DNA of 41,553 nt from JAHFRG01 sp041495205 (lineage in GTDB: Bacteria > Pseudomonadota > Gammaproteobacteria > Burkholderiales > JAHFRG01), in contig JBGQCF010000016.1 of NCBI GenBank assembly GCA_041495205.1, forward strand, positions 1 through 41,553, given 5' to 3'. Position 1 is the first letter of the stretch; each line of letters opens with the position of its first letter. Below the pieces are notes generated by a model. The model saw only the letters and a list, made by a program, of their open reading frames with translations. It searched no databases and was not told the DNA's origin. Shown one piece after another: positions 1 to 7,754 of this stretch. A program made the position numbers and the translations under genes.

Positions 1-168
1 CGCTGACCGTGTCGCGGCAGCCGTCCCATGCGGGTTGCGGCAAACTGCGGCGTCTGCATCGTTGCGCTCCTCGGCTTCGTAGTCCAAGCTACGACCTTCG
101 TCGCGCGCCTCGCAACCATCCGCATTTTGCCTGCAACGCGGCTCACGAAGGACTTAATCAGAGGTTCC
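1..168 (-). repeat. Structured terminal-inverted-repeat element, copy A (cut by window start)
   Basis: The 19-bp terminal repeat occupies 150-168 and reads as the reverse complement of GGAACCTCTGATTAAGTCC. Inside is the same GGCAAA(A/C)TGCGG stem as in the other copies, here with one mismatch (left arm near 40, right arm near 118). The first 27 bases are the exact reverse complement of an internal part of copy B, so A belongs to the longer B-type subfamily and continues upstream of the window. It is inverted relative to B-E, but its hairpin-proximal end still faces the following gene: it stops 16 bp before the DUF484 start codon. No protein is encoded. Confidence 0.85.
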
Positions 169-184
169 ATCAGAAAGGACAAGG

Positions 185-832
185 ATGAACATAAGACCAG
201 CGGAGATTGCAGCTTATCTTGAGGCGCATCCGGAGTTTTTCGAGGAATACGCGGATCTGATTGCCAACATTTACATTCCGCACCCGCACGGCGGCAGGGC
301 CATTCCGATCAGCGAGCGACAGATTCTGACTCTGCGCGAAAGGAACCATCAGCTCGAAGCGAAGCTCAGGGAATTGATCCAGTTCGGTGAAGAGAACGAC
401 GCCATCGGTGAGCGTGTGCACCGCATCGCTCTGGCTTTACTTAATGCCCGCAACCTGGAATCGCTGCAGCATACTCTGTATTTCAATCTGCGCGAGGATT
501 TCGCCGTGCCGCACGTGGCATTGCGGCTGTGGGGAGTCAATACCAGTCATCAATTGCCCGAATTCAGCGTAGTAAGTGAAAAGTTGCGGATTTTTGCCGA
601 AACGCTGACCGGTCCCCATTGTTGCGCGCAATTTGAAGGAACAGACTGGTTTGGCGAAGACGCGCCGAGGCTGCGCTCGTTTGCTTTGGTTGCGCTGCGT
701 GCCGAGCGGGTGTTCGGCCTGCTCGCGCTGGCGAGCGAAGATTCCAAGCGGTTTTATCCGGAAATGGGAACGTTGTATTTAAAACGCCTGGGTGAACTTG
801 CCAGCGTTGCGTTGATGCGCCACTTGATGTAA
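185..832 (+). CDS. DUF484 family protein
   Basis: This 215-residue cytoplasmic protein matches the DUF484 family, a GAF-like fold of unknown biochemical role. It has the usual opening IRPAEIAAYLEAHPEFFEEYADLI, here starting MN, and a central segment rich in leucine and arginine. Family members are typically 200-240 residues, so it appears full length. The ATG at 185 follows AAAGGA (174-179). In many proteobacteria the gene lies between dapF and xerC; xerC follows here at 9 bp, but dapF is not seen because repeat copy A and the window edge lie upstream. The family assignment is firm; no reaction can be assigned. Confidence 0.88.
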   Translation: MNIRPAEIAAYLEAHPEFFEEYADLIANIYIPHPHGGRAIPISERQILTLRERNHQLEAKLRELIQFGEENDAIGERVHRIALALLNARNLESLQHTLYFNLREDFAVPHVALRLWGVNTSHQLPEFSVVSEKLRIFAETLTGPHCCAQFEGTDWFGEDAPRLRSFALVALRAERVFGLLALASEDSKRFYPEMGTLYLKRLGELASVALMRHLM

Positions 833-841
833 GGAGTGAGT

Positions 842-1759
842 GTGAGAAACAACGGCCTGGTGAAAGCCGGGTGCTCCGAGAACGATTATCTCGCGCGCTA
901 TTTGTCGTATCTTGCAACCGAGCGGCGCTTAAGCCGCTACACCTGCGAAAATTATGCTCGCGATGTCAAAGCGCTGCTGGAACTAGCCGGGCCAACCCCG
1001 CTCAAGGATTTGCAGATTCAGCATATCCGGCGCTATGTGGCGCAGCTCCACGCACGTGGATTGAGCGGCAAGACGCTTGCACGCATGCTCTCAGCCTGGC
1101 GCGGCTATTACCATTATCTGGCGCGCGACCACAATTTTTACCATAATCCCTGCCAAGGCCTGCGCGCGCCGAAATCGGCACGACACCTTCCTCATGCGCT
1201 CTCACCCGACGAAGCCAACCGCTTGGTGGAGATTCCTGTGGAGGGACCGCAGGCGTTGCGTGACAAAGCGATGCTGGAACTGTTTTACTCATCCGGCCTG
1301 CGCTTGAGCGAGCTTTCGGGATTGCGGGTGGACGATGTGAATCTTGGCGACGCCACAGTGCGCGTGACCGGCAAGGGCAACAAAACTCGCATCGTACCGG
1401 TCGGCAGTCACGCGATTGCCGCCATTCGCGCCTGGCTTGAAGAACGCAACAAATCGTTCGAGAGCCAAAGCGCGTTGTTTCCGGGCAAAAAAAATGGCAA
1501 GCCGCTCAGCCAGCGTGCCATTCAATATTGCGTGAGGCAATGGGCGGTGAGGCAGGGGATCAGCGGCAACGTGCATCCGCATGTACTGCGCCATTCGTTT
1601 GCTTCGCATGTGCTGCAATCGAGCGGTGATTTGCGCGCGGTGCAGGAAATGCTTGGGCACGCCAGCATCTCAACAACCCAGGTTTACACTCATTTAGACT
1701 TCCAATACCTGGCCAAAGCCTACGACAAGGCTCATCCACGCGCCAAAAAGAAGCCGTAA
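842..1759 (+). CDS. xerC: Tyrosine recombinase XerC
   Basis: Site-specific tyrosine recombinase that, with XerD, resolves chromosome dimers at dif near the septum. An N-terminal SAM-like core-binding domain (about residues 10-95) precedes the catalytic domain. Numbered from the GTG at 842, the catalytic set is complete: R154 (SSGLRLSEL), K178 (TGKGNKTR), H247 and R250 (HVLRHSFASH), H273 (GHASIS) and Y282 (VYTHLD). An in-frame GTG exists at 836, but AAGGAG (831-836) sits 5 bp before the GTG at 842, so 842 is preferred. It follows DUF484 closely, the conserved order. XerC is preferred to XerD because of this context. Confidence 0.93.
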   Translation: MRNNGLVKAGCSENDYLARYLSYLATERRLSRYTCENYARDVKALLELAGPTPLKDLQIQHIRRYVAQLHARGLSGKTLARMLSAWRGYYHYLARDHNFYHNPCQGLRAPKSARHLPHALSPDEANRLVEIPVEGPQALRDKAMLELFYSSGLRLSELSGLRVDDVNLGDATVRVTGKGNKTRIVPVGSHAIAAIRAWLEERNKSFESQSALFPGKKNGKPLSQRAIQYCVRQWAVRQGISGNVHPHVLRHSFASHVLQSSGDLRAVQEMLGHASISTTQVYTHLDFQYLAKAYDKAHPRAKKKP

Positions 1760-1787
1760 CCATCAGTTTGCATCTTCGCTCTTGGCC

Positions 1788-2972
1788 ATGCATAAACTGA
1801 TTCTGAAACCGGGGCGCGAGAAATCACTGCTGCGCCGCCATCCATGGATTTTTTCAGGTGCCTTGGCGCAAATACAGGGCTCGCCTGAAGCGGGTGATAC
1901 CGTTGAAATCGTTTCCTCGCAGGCAAAATTTCTTGCCTATGCGGCCTACAGCCCGCATTCACAAATCATAGCCCGGGTGTGGGATTGGAACCGGGACAGC
2001 CGCATAGATCAGAAGTTTTTCCATGGCCGCTTAACCCACGCCATCGCGGCGCGCCAGGCCCTCGTTCACGAAACCAATGCCATGCGGCTGGTGTATAGCG
2101 AGTCCGATGGTTTGCCCGGCCTGATCGTTGACCTTTATGGTGACAGCTTGGTCATGCAGGTGTTAAGCGCGGGCATGGAACGCTGGTATGAAACCTGCGC
2201 TGATATTGTGCTGGAATTAACCGGCGCAACACGGGTGTTCGAGCGCTCCGACGCCGAAGTGCGGCAGCTCGAGGGCTTACTTCCCCGAGTTGGGGCGCTG
2301 CGCGGTACAGCGCCTCCACAGCGTATCAAAATCGGCGAAGGGCGGCTTGAATTCTGGGTGGATGTGAGAAAAGGACAGAAGACCGGCTTTTATCTTGATC
2401 AGCGGGTAAACCGTGCGCGGGTTGGCCTGCTTGCTCGGGATAAAGAAGTGCTCGACTGTTTCTGCCATAGCGGGGGTTTTGCCTTGCACGCGCTCGCCAA
2501 CGGCGCAAAATCGGTTTTGTCGGTGGATTCTTCTGCTGAAGCCTTGCGACTTGCGCGAGAGAATCTCGCTTTAAACAGTCTGCCGGAGGATAAGGCCGAG
2601 TGGTGCGAAGGCGATGTATTTGAAATTTTGCGTCGTTTGCGCGACCAAGCGAGGCGCTTCGACATGGTAATTCTCGACCCTCCAAAGTTTGCGCCCACTG
2701 CCGCGTCTGCCGAGAAAGCAGCGCGCGGTTACAAGGACATCAACCTGCTTGCTTTCAAGCTGCTGCGTCCGGGCGGCTTGCTCGCCACATTTTCCTGCTC
2801 CGGCGGAATCTCTGCCGAGCTGTTCCAGAAAATCGTCGCCGGCGCGGCGCTGGATGCAGAAGTGGACGCTCAAATCGTCGAACAGTTTGGCGCGGCGCCT
2901 GATCATCCGGTGGCGCTCAATTTTCCGGAAAGCGCTTATCTGAAGGGCCTGCTGTGCCGGATTACCGGTTAA
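1788..2972 (+). CDS. Class I rRNA methyltransferase, RlmI-like
   Basis: A 394-residue SAM-dependent methyltransferase of the RlmI/YccW family, which in E. coli makes m5C1962 in 23S rRNA. An N-terminal PUA RNA-binding domain (about residues 1-75) is followed by a Rossmann methyltransferase domain. The SAM-binding motif DCFCHSGGFALHA begins at D223, DPPKF begins at D297, and FSCSGG places a likely catalytic cysteine at C337. The ATG at 1788 is preferred to an in-frame TTG at 1782 because MHKLILKPGREKSLLRRHPWIF matches the family start. It lies 28 bp downstream of xerC on the same strand. The exact target base is inferred from the family. Confidence 0.85.
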   Translation: MHKLILKPGREKSLLRRHPWIFSGALAQIQGSPEAGDTVEIVSSQAKFLAYAAYSPHSQIIARVWDWNRDSRIDQKFFHGRLTHAIAARQALVHETNAMRLVYSESDGLPGLIVDLYGDSLVMQVLSAGMERWYETCADIVLELTGATRVFERSDAEVRQLEGLLPRVGALRGTAPPQRIKIGEGRLEFWVDVRKGQKTGFYLDQRVNRARVGLLARDKEVLDCFCHSGGFALHALANGAKSVLSVDSSAEALRLARENLALNSLPEDKAEWCEGDVFEILRRLRDQARRFDMVILDPPKFAPTAASAEKAARGYKDINLLAFKLLRPGGLLATFSCSGGISAELFQKIVAGAALDAEVDAQIVEQFGAAPDHPVALNFPESAYLKGLLCRITG

Positions 2973-2993
2973 ATCGTTAACGGAGGAGTGTGT

Positions 2994-3332
2994 ATGAAAG
3001 TCGCTTATATTTTTGCAACGCAAGGCCATACCGTTTCCTACAAGCTCGGCAAAATGATCCTGCCGCAACTTGAACATAATGCCCACGGCGCTGACGTGGT
3101 CGGCATGTTTTTCTTCGAGGATAATAATTATGTGCTGGTTAAGGGCGACCCCATCGGCGAGCGGCTGGCCAAGGTGGCACGGGCAAAAGGCATCCTGCTG
3201 ATGGGTTGCGACCAATGCTGCTATGAGCGCAATATCGCTGACAAGCTGATTGAAGACGTGCCGATTGGTTGCTTTCCAAATCTCTATGAGGCGCTCTCGA
3301 AAAACATGCCGGATCAGGTTATCACTTTGTAA
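2994..3332 (+). CDS. DsrE-like family protein with a CxxCC motif
   Basis: A 112-residue cytoplasmic protein with the DsrE/TusD-type start (KVAYIFATQG) and the alternating beta-alpha pattern of that fold. The cysteines cluster as C72-x-x-C75-C76 in LLMGCDQCCYERN, where sulfur-relay members of the fold carry active cysteines. The family resembles SaoD-type DsrE relatives, but I cannot name a pathway. GGAGG at 2982-2986 sits 7 bp before the ATG at 2994, which is preferred to the GTG at 2988. It follows the RlmI-like gene by 21 bp, and no dsr or tus genes are nearby, so a persulfide or redox role is only inference. Confidence 0.75.
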   Translation: MKVAYIFATQGHTVSYKLGKMILPQLEHNAHGADVVGMFFFEDNNYVLVKGDPIGERLAKVARAKGILLMGCDQCCYERNIADKLIEDVPIGCFPNLYEALSKNMPDQVITL

Positions 3333-3504
3333 AAAACATACTGAACCATTTATCCGCAGGTGTTATAAATTGGCCGTTAGCGTTGGTTTTTCGCTTTTCA
3401 TTAGGGCTGCATCCGGAGTTGCCTGAACACGAAAAACGAGCCAATCGTCACTGAAAAATATTCAACTTGGTTTCATGAAGTATATTTACGCCGGGGTGGA
3501 AAGC

Positions 3505-3517
3505 GTTATAGAATTAC
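3505..3517. promoter_or_regulatory. Possible Zur-like operator
   Basis: GTTATAGAATTAC is an imperfect dyad resembling the GTTATAnTATAAC core of gammaproteobacterial Zur boxes, with two mismatches. It lies about 40 bp before the first gene of a zinc-type uptake cluster, which is the main reason to record it. The rest of 3333-3556 shows no gene. Confidence 0.25.
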
Positions 3518-3556
3518 TTTAGGTTTTCGAATTAACCTCGGGATCGCATGTTTTAG

Positions 3557-3871
3557 ATGAAACTCCAGCGCATCTTTGCATATACTTTTTTCGCAGTGGC
3601 CCTGCTGTTTGCACAGCAAGGCGCGCTCGCGCATGGAATTTCGCACTTTCTGTCCGACGAGGCTCCGTTACAGCAGGATAAGCCTCTGCCTCATTCAAAG
3701 GTGTGCGATAAGTGCATTGCCTACGCCGGAATAAACGGGGCACTGCATTCCGATAGTCCGATCATTCTGCTGCATGATGCAGACGCTGGGCTTTTTGCCA
3801 GTGTTGCGCATCTCTTCTCTTCCTTATCCTTCCTGGCTTTTTGCCCGAGGGCGCCCCCCGTTTTCCTCTGA
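3557..3871 (+). CDS. Small exported DUF2946-like CxxC protein
   Basis: A 104-residue protein with a clear signal peptide (residues 1-25, cleavage near ALA-HG), scattered histidines (H26, H30, H46), a C50-x-x-C53 pair (VCDKCIAY) and a hydrophobic segment near residues 78-93. It ends in PRAPP. This is the layout of DUF2946-like proteins, small metal-associated exported or inner-membrane proteins of unknown mechanism. A second protein with the same layout is at 7243-7617. It heads the metal-uptake cluster, 68 bp before the porin-like gene. The ribosome binding site is weak, so the ATG start is less certain than the family pattern. Confidence 0.65.
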   Translation: MKLQRIFAYTFFAVALLFAQQGALAHGISHFLSDEAPLQQDKPLPHSKVCDKCIAYAGINGALHSDSPIILLHDADAGLFASVAHLFSSLSFLAFCPRAPPVFL

Positions 3872-3939
3872 ACTGCTGACTGTAGGCGCAGCCTGGACCA
3901 CGGGCTGCATTGTCGTTTTTTGGTTCGGAGGAAAAAGCC

Positions 3940-5361
3940 ATGACCAAGCTCGTTGCAGCCGCGCTTTCGGCCGCCATAGCACTTGGCCTGCCGCATGCGG
4001 CCCGCGCCGCCAATGACGCGGAATTGCAGGCCATTCGCGAGGAAATCAAGCAACTCAAGCAAAATTACGAAACGCGCATCGAGGCGCTGGAAAAACGCTT
4101 GCAGGAAACCGAAGCCAAGGTGCAACAAGCCGAGGCGAGCGCGGCCCAGGCGCAAACTACGGCTGTCACCGCTGCGGTCCGGCCTGCCTCGGAGGGCGCA
4201 TTCAATCCCGCGGTCTCGGTGGTTTTGCAAGGCACTTACAACAATTTTTCCAAGGATCCCGGCACGTTTCGTATCGGCGGCTTTATTCCGCCGGGAGGCG
4301 AGGGGCTGGGCAAGCGCGGTTTCAGCCTAGGAGAATCGGAACTCAACATCGCTGCCAACATTGATCCGTATTTCCGAGGTAACCTCACCGTTTCCTTGTC
4401 GCCGAACAACAGCGTGGAGCTCGAAGAAGCGTGGTTCCAGACGCTCGGGCTGTCCCACGGTCTTACCCTTAAAGGCGGACGCTTCTTTTCCGGTACCGGC
4501 TATTTGAATGAAATCCACCAGCATGCCTGGGATTTTGTCGATGCGCCGCTCGCTTATCAGGCATTTTTAGGCACCGGCGCGCGTGGCAATTACAGCGACG
4601 ACGGACTGCAGCTTAAATGGATCGCGCCCACCGATTTGTTCATCGAGCTCGGTGCGGAAGCAGGGCGCGGCAAAAACTTTCCGGGAAGCGACCGCGACAA
4701 GAACGGCATCGGCTCCGCAGCTTTGTTTGGCCATGTGGGCGGGGACATCGGCGACAGTTACGCCTACCGCGCCGGGGTTTCCTACCTGTGGACTTCGCCG
4801 CGCGACCGGCAATTTAATGACCTCGATTCCGCGGGCAATGCGGTGGTGAACAGCTTCAGCGGCGACAGCCGGCTGTGGGTTGCCGATTTCGTCCTGAAGT
4901 GGGCGCCCAACCGCAATTCCACCGTTACCAACTTCAAGCTGCAGGGCGAGTATCTCCACCGCATCGAAACCGGAACACTCAATTTCGACGTGAACAGCAC
5001 GGGCGTGCTCGGGACGCCGGTTGCGGGCGCGTACAGTTCGAACCAGAGCGGCTGGTACCTGCAGGGGGTCTATCAATTTGCCCCGCGCTGGCGGGTGGGC
5101 CTGCGCCACGACCAGTTGCAGGCGGGAACGGTCAACATTGCACAGGTGCTGAACGGCACACTCACGCCACAGGACTTTCCCACGCTGGTGGGCCACACCC
5201 CCAGGCGGAATACGATGATGTTCGACTACAGTCCGAGCGAATTTTCACGCATCCGCTTGCAGTTCGCCCGCGACGAATCAAGGCCTGACGGGGTAAAAGA
5301 CGACCAACTGTTCCTGCAATACCTCTACAGCCTGGGCGCCCACGGTGCGCACAAGTTTTAA
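3940..5361 (+). CDS. Outer-membrane porin-like beta-barrel with N-terminal coiled coil
   Basis: A 473-residue exported protein. Residues 1-24 form a signal peptide ending HAARAA. Residues 25-70 form a heptad-patterned coiled coil (ELQAIREEIKQLKQ onward), as in trimeric porins. The remainder alternates hydrophobic and polar residues like a beta-barrel and closes with aromatic-containing strands. A histidine-containing turn, EIHQHAWDF, may contact metal. CGGAGGA at 3926-3932 fixes the ATG at 3940 rather than an upstream TTG. It precedes a ZnuA-like protein by 30 bp, so it may carry the metal or its chelate across the outer membrane. It lacks a TonB-dependent plug domain. The substrate is inferred. 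Confidence 0.72.
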   Translation: MTKLVAAALSAAIALGLPHAARAANDAELQAIREEIKQLKQNYETRIEALEKRLQETEAKVQQAEASAAQAQTTAVTAAVRPASEGAFNPAVSVVLQGTYNNFSKDPGTFRIGGFIPPGGEGLGKRGFSLGESELNIAANIDPYFRGNLTVSLSPNNSVELEEAWFQTLGLSHGLTLKGGRFFSGTGYLNEIHQHAWDFVDAPLAYQAFLGTGARGNYSDDGLQLKWIAPTDLFIELGAEAGRGKNFPGSDRDKNGIGSAALFGHVGGDIGDSYAYRAGVSYLWTSPRDRQFNDLDSAGNAVVNSFSGDSRLWVADFVLKWAPNRNSTVTNFKLQGEYLHRIETGTLNFDVNSTGVLGTPVAGAYSSNQSGWYLQGVYQFAPRWRVGLRHDQLQAGTVNIAQVLNGTLTPQDFPTLVGHTPRRNTMMFDYSPSEFSRIRLQFARDESRPDGVKDDQLFLQYLYSLGAHGAHKF

Positions 5362-5391
5362 ACCCATTTACGGATGAGGAAAGGATATAAC

Positions 5392-6297
5392 ATGAAGAGG
5401 GCACTTATATTATCGGCATTGGCGTTGTTATGCGCCATCAGTGAGGCCGCTTCGGCGGCACTCAATGTATTTGCTTGCGAGCCGGAGTGGGCGGCGCTGA
5501 CGCAGGAGCTGGGCGGAGATAAAGTCAGCGTCTATACGGCAACCACCGCACTGCAAGATGCGCATCACATCGAGGCACGGCCGAGCTTGATCGCCAAGGC
5601 GCGCAGCGCCGACCTGGTGATTTGCACCGGCGCTGAACTGGAAGTTGGCTGGCTGCCGCTGCTGCTGAGTCAAACGGGCAACGGCAAAATCCAGCCCGGG
5701 ACGCCGGGCCACTTGGAGGCGTCGAATTTCGTACTCAAACTCGAAGTTCCCAAGCTGCTTGATCGCGCGCAAGGCGACATTCATCCTGCGGGCAATCCTC
5801 ACATTCATCTCGATCCGCACAATATTGCCAGAGTGGCAGAGGTAATCACCGATCGTCTGTCACAGCTTGATCCCGCGAACGCAGCAACTTACCAGGCCCG
5901 CGGCAAAGCGTTTCAAGAACGCTGGCAAGCGGCGATTCAGCGCTGGGAGCAGGAAGGGGCGCCGCTCAAAGGGGTACCAGTCATTACCCACCACAAAGAC
6001 ATGACGTATCTCATCCACTGGCTCGGCATGCGCGAAGTCGGTAACCTGGAGCCCAAGCCCGGTTTGCCGGCAACCGCGGGGCACCTGGCCGAACTCTTTT
6101 CCAACATGCAGCGCGACCCGGCGAAGGTGATTCTGCGTACGCCGTTTCAGGATGCACGCCCCTCAGAATTGCTGGCGAGCCGCGCGAACATTCCCGCCGT
6201 CGTATTGCCTTACACCGTGGGCGGAACCGACAAAGCGAAAGACTTGTTCGGCTTGTTTGACGATACTTTGCAACGCTTATTGCAGGCGGCCAAATGA
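5392..6297 (+). CDS. Metal ABC transporter substrate-binding protein (ZnuA-like)
   Basis: A 301-residue periplasmic protein of the cluster A-I (ZnuA/TroA) metal-binding family. A signal peptide (1-23) precedes the mature domain. Likely metal ligands are in AHHIEARP (H58/H59), NPHIHLDPHN (H137/H139) and THHKDMTY (H200/H201), the spacing expected for zinc or manganese binders. The His-rich acidic loop typical of many zinc binders is absent. GAGGAAAGG at 5377-5385 supports the ATG at 5392. The stop overlaps the permease start by ATGA. Zinc is the likeliest substrate, but manganese or iron cannot be excluded from sequence. Confidence 0.85.
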   Translation: MKRALILSALALLCAISEAASAALNVFACEPEWAALTQELGGDKVSVYTATTALQDAHHIEARPSLIAKARSADLVICTGAELEVGWLPLLLSQTGNGKIQPGTPGHLEASNFVLKLEVPKLLDRAQGDIHPAGNPHIHLDPHNIARVAEVITDRLSQLDPANAATYQARGKAFQERWQAAIQRWEQEGAPLKGVPVITHHKDMTYLIHWLGMREVGNLEPKPGLPATAGHLAELFSNMQRDPAKVILRTPFQDARPSELLASRANIPAVVLPYTVGGTDKAKDLFGLFDDTLQRLLQAAK

Positions 6298-7064
6298 ATT
6301 TCAACGCGCTCGATTCAAGCATTCTTGCCCCGGCGCTCCTCGCGGGCCTGCTGGTGCTCGCCACCCATGTGCCGCTCGGAATTCAGGTTTTGAAGCGCGG
6401 CATCGTGTTCATTGATCTGGCAATTGCGCAAATTGCGGGACTGGGCGTGATTGCCGCGGATTTCATGGGTTTCGAGCCGCGGGGCTTCGCGGTCCAGCTT
6501 GCCGCGGTAAGCGCAGCGCTGTTCGGCGCGCTGCTGCTCACTTGGACCGAGCGGCGCTGGCCTGAAGTGCAGGAAGCACTGATCGGAGTCTTGTTCGTGC
6601 TCGCCGCCACCGGCGGCATTTTGCTGCTTGCGGACAATCCGCATGGCGGGGAGCATCTGAAGGATTTGCTGGTCGGCCAGATTCTGTGGGTGAGCTTCGC
6701 ACAACTGATTCCGGTGGCGGTATTGACCGCGATAATTTGCATCCTGTGGTTCAGGTTCGAGCAAAAGCTCGGGCACACCGGCTTCTATCTGCTATTCGCG
6801 GTTTCGGTCACTGCTTCGGTGCAGCTGGTGGGCATTTATCTGGTGTTTGCCAGCCTGATTATTCCCGCTTTGGCTTCACGCCATTACACCCGTGGCCGCC
6901 TCGCTGCGGGCTATGGGCTGGGCGCGGCAGGTTATGCCATCGGCCTGGTGTTTTCCGCCTTGCTGGATCTGCCTTCGGGGGCAGTGCTGGTATGGGCGCT
7001 TGCCGCGTTGGGCATCCTGTTTTACGCGTTCCGAGGCAATGCACGCATGAAGCGCAACTCCTGA
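6294..7064 (+). CDS. Metal ABC transporter permease (ABC-3 / ZnuB-like)
   Basis: A 256-residue inner-membrane protein with seven to eight hydrophobic helices, matching the ABC-3 family of zinc, manganese and iron permeases. Family cues include FIDLAIAQIAGLG near residue 40 and the later segment VGIYLVFASLIIPALASR. Its ATG overlaps the stop of the binding-protein gene, indicating translational coupling. An ATPase (znuC) normally belongs to this operon, but neither the next gene nor the 178-bp gap downstream encodes one. The transporter therefore needs an ATPase from elsewhere, or the ATPase gene has been lost here. Confidence 0.87.
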   Translation: MNFNALDSSILAPALLAGLLVLATHVPLGIQVLKRGIVFIDLAIAQIAGLGVIAADFMGFEPRGFAVQLAAVSAALFGALLLTWTERRWPEVQEALIGVLFVLAATGGILLLADNPHGGEHLKDLLVGQILWVSFAQLIPVAVLTAIICILWFRFEQKLGHTGFYLLFAVSVTASVQLVGIYLVFASLIIPALASRHYTRGRLAAGYGLGAAGYAIGLVFSALLDLPSGAVLVWALAALGILFYAFRGNARMKRNS

Positions 7065-7198
7065 CTGATGAAAGATAAGAAGCGCGCCCAGTCTGATCAC
7101 TCTAAGGGCTGAGCAGGCGATGCTATGGGACGAAAAATTTAAAGGTCTGGCCGGAAGCGAGTACTCGTCGCGTGCTGTGAGCAACTGGAGCTGAGTTT

Positions 7199-7215
7199 GC
7201 TTGACGCTGTCAAGC
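7199..7215. promoter_or_regulatory. Perfect 7-3-7 palindrome, possible operator
   Basis: GCTTGACGCTGTCAAGC is a perfect inverted repeat (7-bp arms, 3-bp spacer) ending 27 bp before the start of the second DUF2946-like gene. It also contains a TTGAC -35-like core. A repressor site is plausible, but the regulator is unknown. The rest of the 7065-7242 gap shows nothing recognisable. Confidence 0.35.
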
Positions 7216-7242
7216 TGAACCTTTAGGATTTCCGACTGATCC

Positions 7243-7617
7243 ATGCCTTCCTCATCACACCGCCTTTTCGCGCGTGTCGCATTGTTTGCGCTGCTGTTCA
7301 GCGTGGTATCGCCCGCGCTTGCGGCATTGCGCTTTTACGGCAATGCGGAAGTTTTGGCGAACATCGTCAGCGTTCACCCGGCGGCGCACAACTCGGCCGA
7401 GCACCAGCATTCCAGCCACGCAAAATCCAAGGCGCACGAAATTTATTGCTCGTTTTGTCTGGACATGGTCTCGGTCAAGGTGCTCACGCTGGCTGCGCCG
7501 CATTTGCCGCTCTCCGCAATGGCGGCGGAACCGCCGTCCCGCGCTGTTCCAGGTAGCGCCGAACCGGCGCCCGGTTACTCTCCGCAACATTCCCGAGCTC
7601 CTCCCCCTATCTCCTGA
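7243..7617 (+). CDS. Second small exported DUF2946-like CxxC protein
   Basis: A 124-residue protein with a signal peptide (about 1-28), a histidine-rich stretch (H45, H49, H54, H56, H59, H65), then C69-x-x-C72 (YCSFCLDM), a hydrophobic segment and a proline-rich tail ending in RAPP. This is the same layout as the product at 3557-3871 and as DUF2946-like proteins. The His cluster plus CxxC suggests periplasmic metal binding. It precedes an outer-membrane protein with its own CxxCxC motif, so it probably belongs to the same metal-handling programme. There is no close Shine-Dalgarno, so the start is moderately certain. Confidence 0.68.
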   Translation: MPSSSHRLFARVALFALLFSVVSPALAALRFYGNAEVLANIVSVHPAAHNSAEHQHSSHAKSKAHEIYCSFCLDMVSVKVLTLAAPHLPLSAMAAEPPSRAVPGSAEPAPGYSPQHSRAPPPIS

Positions 7618-7754
7618 TCTGAGTCTGAGCCGGTCAGGGACGGGACATAACGTCGCGTCCTTTAAACTTGCCCCGCTGAGGCCATTACTCGATTTGGGTT
7701 TGCAATTGCGCCGCGGTGGCAGCGGCCTGAACAAAACTGCCCCAAGAGAGAATT

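Noticed and set aside
836..842. GTG at 836 as the xerC start
   Set aside because: It would overlap the AAGGAG Shine-Dalgarno sequence that is correctly spaced for the GTG at 842.
7069..7113. A 14-codon frame after the permease that might be a znuC remnant or small peptide
   Set aside because: It is too short and shows no Walker motif or family resemblance.
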